Origin: Candidatus Bathyarchaeota archaeon
GTDB taxonomy: Archaea; Thermoproteota; Bathyarchaeia; TCS64
Assembly (NCBI GenBank): GCA_016934355.1
Contig: JAFGTA010000142.1
Span: 1-20,695 of the forward strand
DNA length: 20,695 bases
Reading direction: 5' to 3'
In this document: piece after piece, positions 7,023 through 14,445 of the stretch
Position numbering within the stretch: the stretch's first letter is position 1
How the letters are laid out: each line of letters begins with the position of its first letter
Position numbers and translations under genes: made by a program
The notes under the pieces: generated by a model
Database searches by the model: none
Seen by the model: the letters and a program-made list of their open reading frames with translations, nothing else
What the model was told of the DNA's origin: nothing

Positions 7023-7073
7023 ACAACTGAGCGTCACGCAGCTTGTCTAGAGACTACGATACATGTGTTCATG

Positions 7074-8060
7074 TTAGCCGAGCAGATAGACGTGCTCATC
7101 TTCAGAGGCGAGCAGATGCGACCTCGCGCCAATCTTCCAGCCACTGCCCACAGTCTCAAGGTAGTAGTAGCGTACGTCGTTGACCTCGTAGAACGTACCG
7201 AAGAAGCCGTCACCCTTAGCCACGACAACACCCACGTGGCTGACGTCCTCAAGGACTACAAGCCCCACGTCGTAGCCCATGGCGTCAAGGATGGACGCCG
7301 CCAAGATCGATGAGTCCACGCTGTCGCCGCCCATGCTGAAAAGCGTCTCCAAGGGGTACCTCGGGTAGCCGTCCCACGGCTCCGTGATCGAGCCCTCGGT
7401 GAAGGGCAGGCTCTGGACGAAAGCCGCTACGAGGTTCACAGTATCGAAGTCGTTGAACTCCTCGCTCTCCGCGGTCGCGGTGAACGCCTCAGCCAATCCC
7501 TCAATAACCTCGTCGTCACCGGGGTCCGCGCACATCGACACCCAGTCCGCCCAGTCTGAGAGCCTCTCCCTGACACTGTAATCGCTGTAAGCCGACAGCG
7601 GGAACATGTGAACGTAGGACCTGCCGTGGCTATCATACGTCCAGTCGAACTGCTGAGTCACGTTGACGTCGATGGACGCCGCCACCTCCGCCTCCAGGCG
7701 CAGCACATCTGCGTTCAGCGACTCCACCTGAGACTCCAACGAAGACACCTGACCCATGAGGTCATCGATCTCCTCCTGCGACGGCGCCGTCTCGTTCACG
7801 ACAGGCTCCTGACTCTCCTCAAGCTCCGCCACACGCTCCTCAAGCGCCATGACGTTCTTCTCCAGAATGAATATGATCTGCTCCTTCCCCGCCAAGACGA
7901 CCTCGTAACCGCTCTCGGCCTCAGCAAGCCTGCCCTCATACTCCGACGCCTGAACCTGTATCCGGCTGTTCAGCAGAACGTATGCCCCACCGACCCCGAG
8001 GAGGAGGCCTAGAACCGAGCCTATGATAAGTGAAAGTATGATCCTCTGGGTGTCTGACAT
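7074..8060 (-). CDS. Membrane-anchored transglutaminase-like protein with Ser in place of the catalytic Cys
   Basis: 328 residues from ATG 8060, which has a TATA box 28 bases upstream (leaderless). Residues 8-30 form an N-terminal membrane helix (ILSLIIGSVLGLLLGVGGAY). Residues 35-130 are a charged heptad-like coiled coil (VAELEESQEP, VSSLESQVESLNADVLRLEA). Residues 135-315 are a transglutaminase-like domain (papain-related fold), with VAAFVQSLPFTEG, YPRYPLETLFSMGGDSVDSS and YYYLETVGSGWKIG. In typical archaeal members the nucleophile lies in GGDCED; here it reads GGDSVD with Ser247 (codon AGC at 7320-7322). His275 in VSHVGVVV is kept. The domain probably lies outside the membrane. It may be a pseudoenzyme, a peptide-binding domain, or a Ser-dependent enzyme. 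It converges on the protease-inhibitor unit, 51 bases apart. Confidence 0.82.
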   Translation of the reverse strand: MSDTQRIILSLIIGSVLGLLLGVGGAYVLLNSRIQVQASEYEGRLAEAESGYEVVLAGKEQIIFILEKNVMALEERVAELEESQEPVVNETAPSQEEIDDLMGQVSSLESQVESLNADVLRLEAEVAASIDVNVTQQFDWTYDSHGRSYVHMFPLSAYSDYSVRERLSDWADWVSMCADPGDDEVIEGLAEAFTATAESEEFNDFDTVNLVAAFVQSLPFTEGSITEPWDGYPRYPLETLFSMGGDSVDSSILAASILDAMGYDVGLVVLEDVSHVGVVVAKGDGFFGTFYEVNDVRYYYLETVGSGWKIGARSHLLASEDEHVYLLG

Positions 8061-8083
8061 GTTTACTAGAAGCCTCAACCCGT

Positions 8084-8092
8084 AGATAAAAC
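8084..8092 (-). promoter_or_regulatory. TATA box of the transglutaminase-like gene
   Basis: The minus-strand sequence GTTTTATCT is centred 28 bases before ATG 8060. It decides this start over in-frame upstream ATGs, which would lie upstream of transcription. Confidence 0.5.
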
Positions 8093-8186
8093 TGTGTGAA
8101 GCCCATCCCCCTTCAATCATATGGAGCCGACGTGAAAGGCCTAAATACATTTACCAATTATTGAAAGTGTAGTAAAACACCATATT

Positions 8187-8196
8187 CTATTTAAAC
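8187..8196 (+). promoter_or_regulatory. TATA box of the REC-GAF-PAS-GAF kinase gene
   Basis: CTATTTAAAC is centred about 27 bases before the TTG at 8219, which indicates a leaderless TTG start. Confidence 0.5.
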
Positions 8197-8218
8197 CAAA
8201 TAAATAAGTAACAGCGTC

Positions 8219-10726
8219 TTGTCAACGGAAGCCCCTCCCCAGGCATCGAGGATAACAGTGATACATATAGACGACGATCCGTCGCAGCTCAAGTTCACCA
8301 AGATATTCCTCGAGAAAGCGGAACCGAGACTCAAAATAGTCTCGGTCTCAAGCTTCGACGAGCTGCTACAGCAGCTGCCCGAGCCCTACAACTGCTTCCT
8401 CTCGGACTTCAAGATGCCCCAAGTCGACGGCATCCACCTCTGCCGCATCCTCAAGCAGAGCACAGACAAGCCCTTCATACTATACACGGGCCACGGCAGC
8501 GAGGAGGTAGCCGAGAAAGCGTTCGCGTCGGGCGTCGACGACTACATAAGGAAGGAGATGGAGCCCAGCCACTACCAGGTGCTCGCCAACAGGATAATCC
8601 AAATAGTCGAGAAATACAAGGCAGACGAGGCGCACTTCGTCTACAAGAAGCGCCTAGAGGCGCTGCACACCCACGCCGTCGACCTAGCCTCCGCCGAGAC
8701 CATGGAGGAGATAGCGGAGCACCTGTTCACGGCTGTCAGGAGGACCCTCGACATTTCGTTCGCAGGCATACACTTCCTGATGGACGGCAAACTTGTCGAG
8801 CAATTCACCATGGGGGCCCACCTTCCGGAGCCTTTCGTCCAAGAGCTTGATGGTAAGGGGGTGACCATCAGAGCCTTCCGAAAAGAGAAGACCCAGGTCG
8901 TCCCAGACACCAGGCAGGACCCTGACTACACCGACTGGACGAAGGGGATGCGCCTCCTATCCGAGGCCGCGGTGCCCTTCAAGATCAACGGAGAGCCAAG
9001 CGGCGTCATCAACGTAGAGAGCAAGAAACTCGACGCCTTCCCCGTGGAGGATGTGGCCCTACTCGAGATACTGACGTCCCACCTCGCCTCAGCCGTCTCG
9101 AGGCTGAAGCAGGTGGAGTACTACAGGAGCTCCGAGAGCAAGTGGAGGACTATCCTTGGGTCCTCGATGGACGCTGCATTCGTTCTCTCGGGTCCAGAGA
9201 TCGTGTATGCGAATCATAGAGCCGCCGGGCTCCTTGGGTACGACTCCCCTGAAGACCTCGTGGGGCTGGATGGACTCAGCATAACGGCGCCCAGAGACAG
9301 GGAGCTTGTTCTTGAACGTATACGCCAGAGGCAGGGAGGGCTTAACCCGCCGAGCCGCTACGAGATAACCTTCATCAGGAGGGACGGCACCGAACTCACG
9401 GTGGAGACGAACGCAAGCCTCATAGAGTACGACGGCCGCCCAGCGTCCCTCTCGTTCTGCAGGGACCTGACGGAGAGGCTCCAGTACGAGAACAAGCTCT
9501 CGGCGCTCCACGCCTGCGCGGTGAAGCTCGGCAAAGCCAAGACGGCGGACAGCATATACGCCATCGTACTCGACACCATCAAGTCCGTGCTGGGCTTCGA
9601 CTTCGCGGGCATCGCCATCAGAGAGGGCGACTTCATGAGATACAAGAGGAGCGTGGGGCATCTCCTCGTGGCGAACTGGTCCATCCACGTCGACGAGAAG
9701 TGCGTCACCGCACGCACCTACCGGACGGGGAAGAGGCAGCTAATACCAAATATAAGGCTCGACCCCGACTACATCGAGCCACCCCTCGAGGAGGACGACG
9801 TTTCCGAGTCGATGTCGGAGCTCGCCGTCCCAATCAACGAGAACGGAAATGTCATCGGCGTAATCAACGTCGAGAGCAAAGAGTTAGACGCCTTCACCAG
9901 GCACGACGCCGAGCTCATCGAGACCCTTGCGATGCACTCAGCCTCATCGCTGCGCAGGATAAGGGAACGCGAAGGGCTGGAGCAGCTGGTCGAGGAGAAG
10001 ACAAGCAAGCTGCTGGAGGCAGAGAGGTTCGCCGCCCACGGAAAGATAGCTTCTATGGTGGCCCACGACCTCAGGGGGCCGCTGCAGACCATCAGGAACT
10101 CCGCGTACCTGCTCGGCAGAGACGAGGGAGGCAACGTCGATAGGATCGAGAACTCCGTCGACTTCATCGTGAAGATACTTGAGGAGTTGAAAGATTATAC
10201 GATGAACGTCCCCGTGACCACGGTCACCTGCGACCTCGGCTCACTCATCAGGGTCACAACGGACGAGATGGTGATACCGGACGACATAACGGTCACCATC
10301 ACAGAGGAGGGCGACACCGGTGACGTGGAGATCGACTCGATAAAGATACGTCGAGTGCTCAACAACCTGCTCATGAACTCCGTCGAGGCCATGCCAAAAG
10401 GCGGAGAAATAAACATCAAGCTGATACAGAGTGAATCAGGCGTCAGGCTAGAGGTCAGCGACACAGGCACAGGCGTCAGGGAGGAGATCGTTTCGAAGCT
10501 GTTCACAGGGTTCGTGACGACGAAGGCCAACGGCCACGGGCTGGGGCTCCACTTCTGCAAGAGGATCGTGATGGACCACGGCGGCAGGATGTACCTCGAC
10601 ACGGATTACACAGGTGGAGCGAAGTTCGTGATAGAGCTGCCTACAAGAGGCGGCGCCCCACGAGACCCGGTTAGCGACGCCGAGTATGAGCTTGAAGTCA
10701 GCGGCAGAGCCGAGACACAGGTCTAA
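8219..10726 (+). CDS. Soluble hybrid sensor histidine kinase (REC-GAF-PAS-GAF-HK)
   Basis: 835 residues, TTG start. Domain order: receiver domain 11-130 (acidic pair Asp19/Asp20, phospho-acceptor Asp63 in FLSDFKMPQVDG, Thr90 in LYTGHG, Lys112 in YIRKE); GAF at about 150-295; PAS at about 307-418; a second GAF at about 427-580; a short coiled linker; a phospho-acceptor helix with His616 in VAHDLRGPLQTI; and an HATPase from about 700 to 815 with Asn720 in the N-box (LLMNSVEAMPKGGE), SDTGTGVREE and GHGLGLHFCKRIV. There are no membrane helices, so it senses cytoplasmic signals. Both GAFs share the pattern RxDPDY and VINVESKxLDAF, pointing to internal duplication. The N-terminal receiver, instead of a C-terminal one, suggests the kinase is itself gated by phosphorylation. 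No DNA-binding output is present and no partner regulator gene is in the window. Confidence 0.93.
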   Translation: MSTEAPPQASRITVIHIDDDPSQLKFTKIFLEKAEPRLKIVSVSSFDELLQQLPEPYNCFLSDFKMPQVDGIHLCRILKQSTDKPFILYTGHGSEEVAEKAFASGVDDYIRKEMEPSHYQVLANRIIQIVEKYKADEAHFVYKKRLEALHTHAVDLASAETMEEIAEHLFTAVRRTLDISFAGIHFLMDGKLVEQFTMGAHLPEPFVQELDGKGVTIRAFRKEKTQVVPDTRQDPDYTDWTKGMRLLSEAAVPFKINGEPSGVINVESKKLDAFPVEDVALLEILTSHLASAVSRLKQVEYYRSSESKWRTILGSSMDAAFVLSGPEIVYANHRAAGLLGYDSPEDLVGLDGLSITAPRDRELVLERIRQRQGGLNPPSRYEITFIRRDGTELTVETNASLIEYDGRPASLSFCRDLTERLQYENKLSALHACAVKLGKAKTADSIYAIVLDTIKSVLGFDFAGIAIREGDFMRYKRSVGHLLVANWSIHVDEKCVTARTYRTGKRQLIPNIRLDPDYIEPPLEEDDVSESMSELAVPINENGNVIGVINVESKELDAFTRHDAELIETLAMHSASSLRRIREREGLEQLVEEKTSKLLEAERFAAHGKIASMVAHDLRGPLQTIRNSAYLLGRDEGGNVDRIENSVDFIVKILEELKDYTMNVPVTTVTCDLGSLIRVTTDEMVIPDDITVTITEEGDTGDVEIDSIKIRRVLNNLLMNSVEAMPKGGEINIKLIQSESGVRLEVSDTGTGVREEIVSKLFTGFVTTKANGHGLGLHFCKRIVMDHGGRMYLDTDYTGGAKFVIELPTRGGAPRDPVSDAEYELEVSGRAETQV

Positions 10727-10729
10727 CCC

Positions 10730-10734
10730 TTTTT
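10730..10734 (+). terminator. Short T tract after the kinase gene
   Basis: Five T residues four bases after the stop codon, in the 33-base gap between convergent genes. A weak candidate. Confidence 0.3.
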
Positions 10735-10759
10735 CATCTCGGCCAGAGCTCTAAGAAGA

Positions 10760-11242
10760 TTAGGCTGGGATGGGCTGCTCTGGCGCGGAGGGCTCGTCGC
10801 TCTGGATGAGCAGCCGCGTGAAGTTGCCGTCGATGATCTTGTAGAAGTCGAGGAGGACCACCAGCCTGTCTCTCTGCTTCCCTACGCCGATTGTATACTC
10901 GTTAATCCCCGTGCCGTCGTTGTTGGCTGCATCGATCTCACCTCCCGGGATGGTGGAGACCTCTGTCACCTGGTCCACTATTATGCCCACCATGTACTGG
11001 TGGTGCTGAACCCAGATGATCTTTCGGCCCCCGTCATCGGCGCCCTGCAGCCCAAGTAGGAGCTTGAGGTCCATCACGGTGATGATCTGGCCGCGTAGGT
11101 TGGAGACGCCGAGGACGAAGTGAGCAGTGCCGGGCACCGGCGTCACGGGCTGCATTCCAAGTATCTCCCGGACCTGGTGCACCGGGACGCCGTAGTTCAC
11201 TTCGCCGACTGTGAAGTTCACTATCTGAAGGTCGTCTGTCAA
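10760..11242 (-). CDS. cheW: CheW chemotaxis coupling protein
   Basis: 160 residues. CheW links chemoreceptors to the kinase CheA in arrays at the membrane. The sequence opens VNFTVGEVNYGVPVHQVREI, carries the conserved VSNLRGQIITVMDLK segment near residue 50 and ends with the second beta-barrel (VGKQRDRLVVLLDFYKII). A short Pro/Glu tail follows. The start is TTG at 11242: the next upstream in-frame codons are GAG and a TGA stop, so no other start is available. A GGGGATGAG stretch just before it can serve as ribosome binding site. The gene follows the receptor gene with an 11-base gap and is almost certainly its operon partner. No CheA, CheY or other chemotaxis genes are present here. Confidence 0.93.
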   Translation of the reverse strand: MTDDLQIVNFTVGEVNYGVPVHQVREILGMQPVTPVPGTAHFVLGVSNLRGQIITVMDLKLLLGLQGADDGGRKIIWVQHHQYMVGIIVDQVTEVSTIPGGEIDAANNDGTGINEYTIGVGKQRDRLVVLLDFYKIIDGNFTRLLIQSDEPSAPEQPIPA

Positions 11243-11253
11243 CTCTCATCCCC

Positions 11254-13644
11254 CTAGACGCTCACCTGCTCAAGGACTCCCTTGAGCCTAGTGACCTCCT
11301 GGACGATCTGTTCGCTGAGCTCGACGCTGCGCCTGCTCTCCTCCTGGACCTGCTGGCTGCTCGAAGCGACCTCCTCTGTGCTGGCTGTCTGCTCCTCGAC
11401 GCTCGCCGCCGACTCCTCTGCTGCGCTGGCGGCCTCCTCGCTGAAGCTGGCGACCTGCTGTATCGCGCCGTTCACCTCCTCTATGGCCTTGACGCCGTCT
11501 GAAACGGAGGCGGCGAGGCTCTCGGTCATCTTCTGTATCTGGTCCATTGCCTTCACCACATCCATTGCGCTCTGGACAGCCTCGGAGATCACCTCGTTTC
11601 CCTTCTCGGCTGCCACGCTCGACTGCTTAGCCATGTTGGTTGCGTTTCCGCCTGTCTTGGTGATCTCCTCTATGTTGCTGATGGCGGTATTAGCCGTGGA
11701 CACGGTCTGTCCGGCGAGCTGCTTGACGGCGTCAGCCACGACGGCGAACCCCCGCCCAGCCTCGCCGGCCCGCGCGGCCTCGACTGCGGCGTTCAGGGCG
11801 AGCATGTTCACCTGGTCCGCGATGGCGCTGATGTCGTTGGCGAGACTTGCTACGTTGGCGACGCTGCTGTTCACCTCGTCGATGATGGCGCCAACCTCCG
11901 TGTTGGTGTTCTTTATCTCGTTGAGGCTCTGCAGCGCCGAGTTACCGCTGTTTCCGACGGTCTGTGCCAGCTTGTTGGACTCCTTCACCAGGCCGCTCAT
12001 CTGCCCCGTGTTCTCGCTTACCTCGGTGATAGACGCGGTGAGGGCCTCAAGGTTCTTGAGGGTGTCCTGTACGAGCTGGCTGAGGCTCTGCGCCCCCTCC
12101 GACACGTTGTTGCTTGCGCCCTGAACCTGCTGCATGCTGCTGCTCAGGTTCTCGGTCTGGGCCGCCATGGACTCGCCCATGGTGCCGACGTTCCTCGCGG
12201 ACTGCAGCAACTGGGAAGAGAGGCCCTCGACGCTCTGAGCGACCTCAGCCGCGACGGAGACGACATTTGCGATCTCTTTCGTCTTCTCCTCGGAGACCTT
12301 TCTGGCCGCCTCGACGTCAACGAGCAGGTTCTTCATGCTCTCCACCATGGTCTTAACGGACCTGATGAGTTCGCCCGCCTCGTCGTCCTTCTCCTCCGAG
12401 ACCCACTGGTGGTCCAGGTTACCGGCCGCTATGATGTCTAGGTCGGCGTCGAGGACGTTGAGGGGCTTCATCATCAGCCTGTCGATGACGTACATCATGG
12501 CGACGGCGACCGCGGCGGAGACCGCGAACTGTATGCCGAGGAACAGGTTCCTCTTCCCGGTTATCGCAGCGGTCATACCCGCGTATATGGATGAGAGCTC
12601 GGTCTCCAGCTTATAGGCGTCAGCGAACGCCTCTGAGGTCTTCATGGACACTATGCAGTACTCGTTACCAGACGCTGTGAACCCGGCTAGCACCTCGTCT
12701 CCGCGCCCATCGGTCTCGACAATATAGCCCGTGGAGCCATTAACCGCGTTTCTGAAGGACTCGGTGTCCGCGACAGTGTATGCCGCGTTCATCACGACGG
12801 TCTTGTCGTCGCTGCTCGTGAAGTGTATCAACCCATCCGAGTCGACGATCTTTACATCGTAGCCCTCAGCGGTCAAGCCGACGACCTGGTTGAACGCCGT
12901 CTCGACTATGTAAAGCGCCTTGAGTACGCCCAGCTTCTCACCCGTCCGGGGGTCGAGAATGGCTACAGATATGTCCATACCCCAGAGGTTGGTGCTCTCG
13001 TCAAGCTCAAGGTCAGCGACATCCACGATGCTTGAAATGGCGGCGCCCCACCAGCCTTCCCCGTTAGGGCTAGGGCTGAACCTCTCGTACTGGCCGCTAC
13101 TCATGAAGCAGTAGTCGTCTGGACCCTGGTCGAAGTCGCCTGTCGCGCTGTTCGCCGCGACGACGTATCCGCGGCTGTCTGTGAAGAATATCTCGGGGAA
13201 CGCGCCTTTCGAGGATTTGCTCAGCTGCTCTAGGTAGTAGGACGCCTCTGGGCTGATGTCGTTCTCAGGGTCGCCGTCTCCGTTGGCTCTCCCATCGGAT
13301 GCGAAGCCCCGCGTGGAGCTGGCGCTCCAAGCCTCCATCAGCTCCTCCAGCGAGTACCCCTTGCCTTGCCTCGCGGCCGAGACGACGAGCGGAGACTCCG
13401 CCCATGTGCTCACTACAGCGACCTGGTCGTCGATGTAGCTGTCGATGAACTCGACGACGCTCTCCGCCTTCTCCGCGGTCTCTCTACCTATCTTGTCTTT
13501 CATAGCGGCTGTTGCCTGCCCCTGGCTCTCCTGGCTTAGCTCAGCTATGTTTCCCTGCAGAAGGATGTTTCCTGTGGCCGAGATGATCAACCCGGTTAAC
13601 GCGAGAGTCAGTAACCCCGCTATGGCTATGGTCTTGAACTTCAA
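11254..13644 (-). CDS. Methyl-accepting chemotaxis protein with large extracellular sensor domain
   Basis: 796 residues. Membrane helix 1 at about 5-25, a roughly 330-residue extracytoplasmic sensor (about 30-362; size and [14 protein letters not shown] fit a Cache-type domain), membrane helix 2 at about 366-390, a HAMP domain at about 390-445 and a long helical signalling domain. The hairpin tip with [20 protein letters not shown] lies near 614-633 and is the CheA/CheW contact region. There is no C-terminal CheR-tethering pentapeptide; the protein ends in VLEQVSV. The start is TTG 13644, because a TAG lies two codons upstream; AGGGGA precedes it and a TATA box at 13684-13692 gives a leader of about 15 bases. 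cheW follows directly. The ligand is unknown; Cache receptors often sense amino acids or small organic acids, which would fit the peptide-degrading context (inference). Confidence 0.95.
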   Translation of the reverse strand: MKFKTIAIAGLLTLALTGLIISATGNILLQGNIAELSQESQGQATAAMKDKIGRETAEKAESVVEFIDSYIDDQVAVVSTWAESPLVVSAARQGKGYSLEELMEAWSASSTRGFASDGRANGDGDPENDISPEASYYLEQLSKSSKGAFPEIFFTDSRGYVVAANSATGDFDQGPDDYCFMSSGQYERFSPSPNGEGWWGAAISSIVDVADLELDESTNLWGMDISVAILDPRTGEKLGVLKALYIVETAFNQVVGLTAEGYDVKIVDSDGLIHFTSSDDKTVVMNAAYTVADTESFRNAVNGSTGYIVETDGRGDEVLAGFTASGNEYCIVSMKTSEAFADAYKLETELSSIYAGMTAAITGKRNLFLGIQFAVSAAVAVAMMYVIDRLMMKPLNVLDADLDIIAAGNLDHQWVSEEKDDEAGELIRSVKTMVESMKNLLVDVEAARKVSEEKTKEIANVVSVAAEVAQSVEGLSSQLLQSARNVGTMGESMAAQTENLSSSMQQVQGASNNVSEGAQSLSQLVQDTLKNLEALTASITEVSENTGQMSGLVKESNKLAQTVGNSGNSALQSLNEIKNTNTEVGAIIDEVNSSVANVASLANDISAIADQVNMLALNAAVEAARAGEAGRGFAVVADAVKQLAGQTVSTANTAISNIEEITKTGGNATNMAKQSSVAAEKGNEVISEAVQSAMDVVKAMDQIQKMTESLAASVSDGVKAIEEVNGAIQQVASFSEEAASAAEESAASVEEQTASTEEVASSSQQVQEESRRSVELSEQIVQEVTRLKGVLEQVSV

Positions 13645-13683
13645 TGCCTAGTCCCCTTAATGTGTTCAGACCGCTTCGTGTAG

Positions 13684-13692
13684 ATTATTTAG
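13684..13692 (-). promoter_or_regulatory. TATA box of the MCP-cheW operon
   Basis: The minus-strand sequence CTAAATAAT, about 43 bases before the TTG start, predicts a leader of about 15 bases containing the AGGGGA ribosome binding site. Confidence 0.45.
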
Positions 13693-13843
13693 TAATTGTT
13701 GAGCACTATTTCATCTATTCACCATTTATCTTAAATCGGCCCGTCTCTTTTCACCCTTAACGACGCGGGGCCTCCACGATGGAGTGTCGTCTCTGCATAC
13801 AGTCCGTCTGGATGGTCGACTCCGCTTCGAGGATTGAATTGAG

Positions 13844-14068
13844 ATGGAGCCGGATAAGACGCTGGACTGTACGGGGCTCTACTGCCCGGAGCCGATATTC
13901 AGGACGCGGATGGCGCTGGACGAGATGGAGAAGGGCGAGGTGCTGATGGTGTCAGCCGACGACCCCGCCGCCGAGGCCGACCTCAAGAGGCTCGCCGAGA
14001 GGATGGGCTACGAGGTGCTCAAAGTCACGAGGGACGGAGACGAGGTCACCCTTCTGATAAAGAAGTGA
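13844..14068 (+). CDS. tusA: TusA/SirA-like sulfur carrier protein
   Basis: 74 residues, full length for the family. The N-terminal LDCTGLYCPEPIFRTRMALD holds the diagnostic CPxP motif with Cys14 as the persulfide-carrying residue; a second Cys is at position 9. The rest follows the usual two-layer fold and ends VTRDGDEVTLLIKK. Such proteins relay sulfur for tRNA thiolation, molybdopterin or other sulfur transfer in the cytoplasm. ATG 13844 has GAGGA 10 bases upstream. It lies close to the Fe-S genes but in a separate transcription unit. The gene converges with the zinc-ribbon gene, three bases apart. The leader contains a possible hairpin (13760-13790). The sulfur donor is unlikely to be the nearby IscS, which lacks its PLP lysine. 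Confidence 0.9.
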   Translation: MEPDKTLDCTGLYCPEPIFRTRMALDEMEKGEVLMVSADDPAAEADLKRLAERMGYEVLKVTRDGDEVTLLIKK

Positions 14069-14071
14069 GTG

Positions 14072-14269
14072 TCAGCATCTCGACCGGGCTACCCTGACCA
14101 GCCAGTCCCTCTTATCGAAGACGTCGCCTTCACGCTCGGTTATGCATTTGACGCATCTCTTCTGGGCGATGGAGCCGCAGAAGAAGCAGAAGTTTGTCCC
14201 ACATTCCTCGCATTCGTAAATTATGGGTGAATCTACCCCACATATATTGCATTTTACCATTGCACACAC
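14072..14269 (-). CDS. Small double zinc-ribbon protein
   Basis: 65 residues from GTG 14269, or 62 from ATG 14260. Four CxxC pairs are visible: CNIC, CEEC, CFFC and CVKC. They form two potential four-Cys zinc sites, resembling B-box or zinc-ribbon folds. The C-terminal 25 residues are charged (TEREGDVFDKRDWLVRVARS). A TATA box centred about 29 bases before the GTG, as for other leaderless genes here, favours the GTG start. No specific family is recognised. It could be a protein- or nucleic-acid-binding adaptor. It lies end-to-end with the TusA-like gene. Confidence 0.75.
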   Translation of the reverse strand: MCAMVKCNICGVDSPIIYECEECGTNFCFFCGSIAQKRCVKCITEREGDVFDKRDWLVRVARSRC

Positions 14270-14293
14270 GCACAGGGAACCGGTAGTGAGCTT

Positions 14294-14303
14294 TTTTATA
14301 AAT
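14294..14303 (-). promoter_or_regulatory. TATA box of the zinc-ribbon gene
   Basis: The minus-strand sequence TTTATAAAAA is centred about 29 bases before GTG 14269. Confidence 0.5.
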
Positions 14304-14392
14304 TTATCGAAAAGTTAGGCGTTTTAAAGGCTTAATTTTAATAGAATAAGTTAAATTGTCAAGTGTCGATAAAAAATAGAAAAAGGATAGAG

Positions 14393-14402
14393 AAGGCGCC
14401 TT
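14393..14402. promoter_or_regulatory. 10-base perfect palindrome ahead of the iscS TATA box (candidate operator)
   Basis: AAGGCGCCTT is a perfect inverted repeat ending eight bases before the iscS TATA box. A regulator bound here would interfere with TBP/TFB loading. A GC core in an otherwise AT-rich gap makes it stand out. No regulator gene is visible. Confidence 0.3.
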
Positions 14403-14410
14403 GACTCACC

Positions 14411-14419
14411 TTTATAATG
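14411..14419 (+). promoter_or_regulatory. TATA box of the isc operon
   Basis: TTTATAATG is centred about 31 bases before ATG 14446, giving a leader of only a few bases. Confidence 0.5.
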
Positions 14420-14445
14420 CCTGCTTCCTCTAGTAGAACCAAGCC

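Noticed and set aside
4757..7073. Integrated element using tRNA-Val as attachment site
   Set aside because: No repeated copy of the tRNA 3' end and no integrase gene are visible before 7073; only composition and gene content hint at it.
13780..13980. ATG-started frame beginning MECRLC before the TusA-like gene
   Set aside because: It overlaps the TusA gene out of frame, has no ribosome binding site and turns into a random-looking sequence after a short CxxC.
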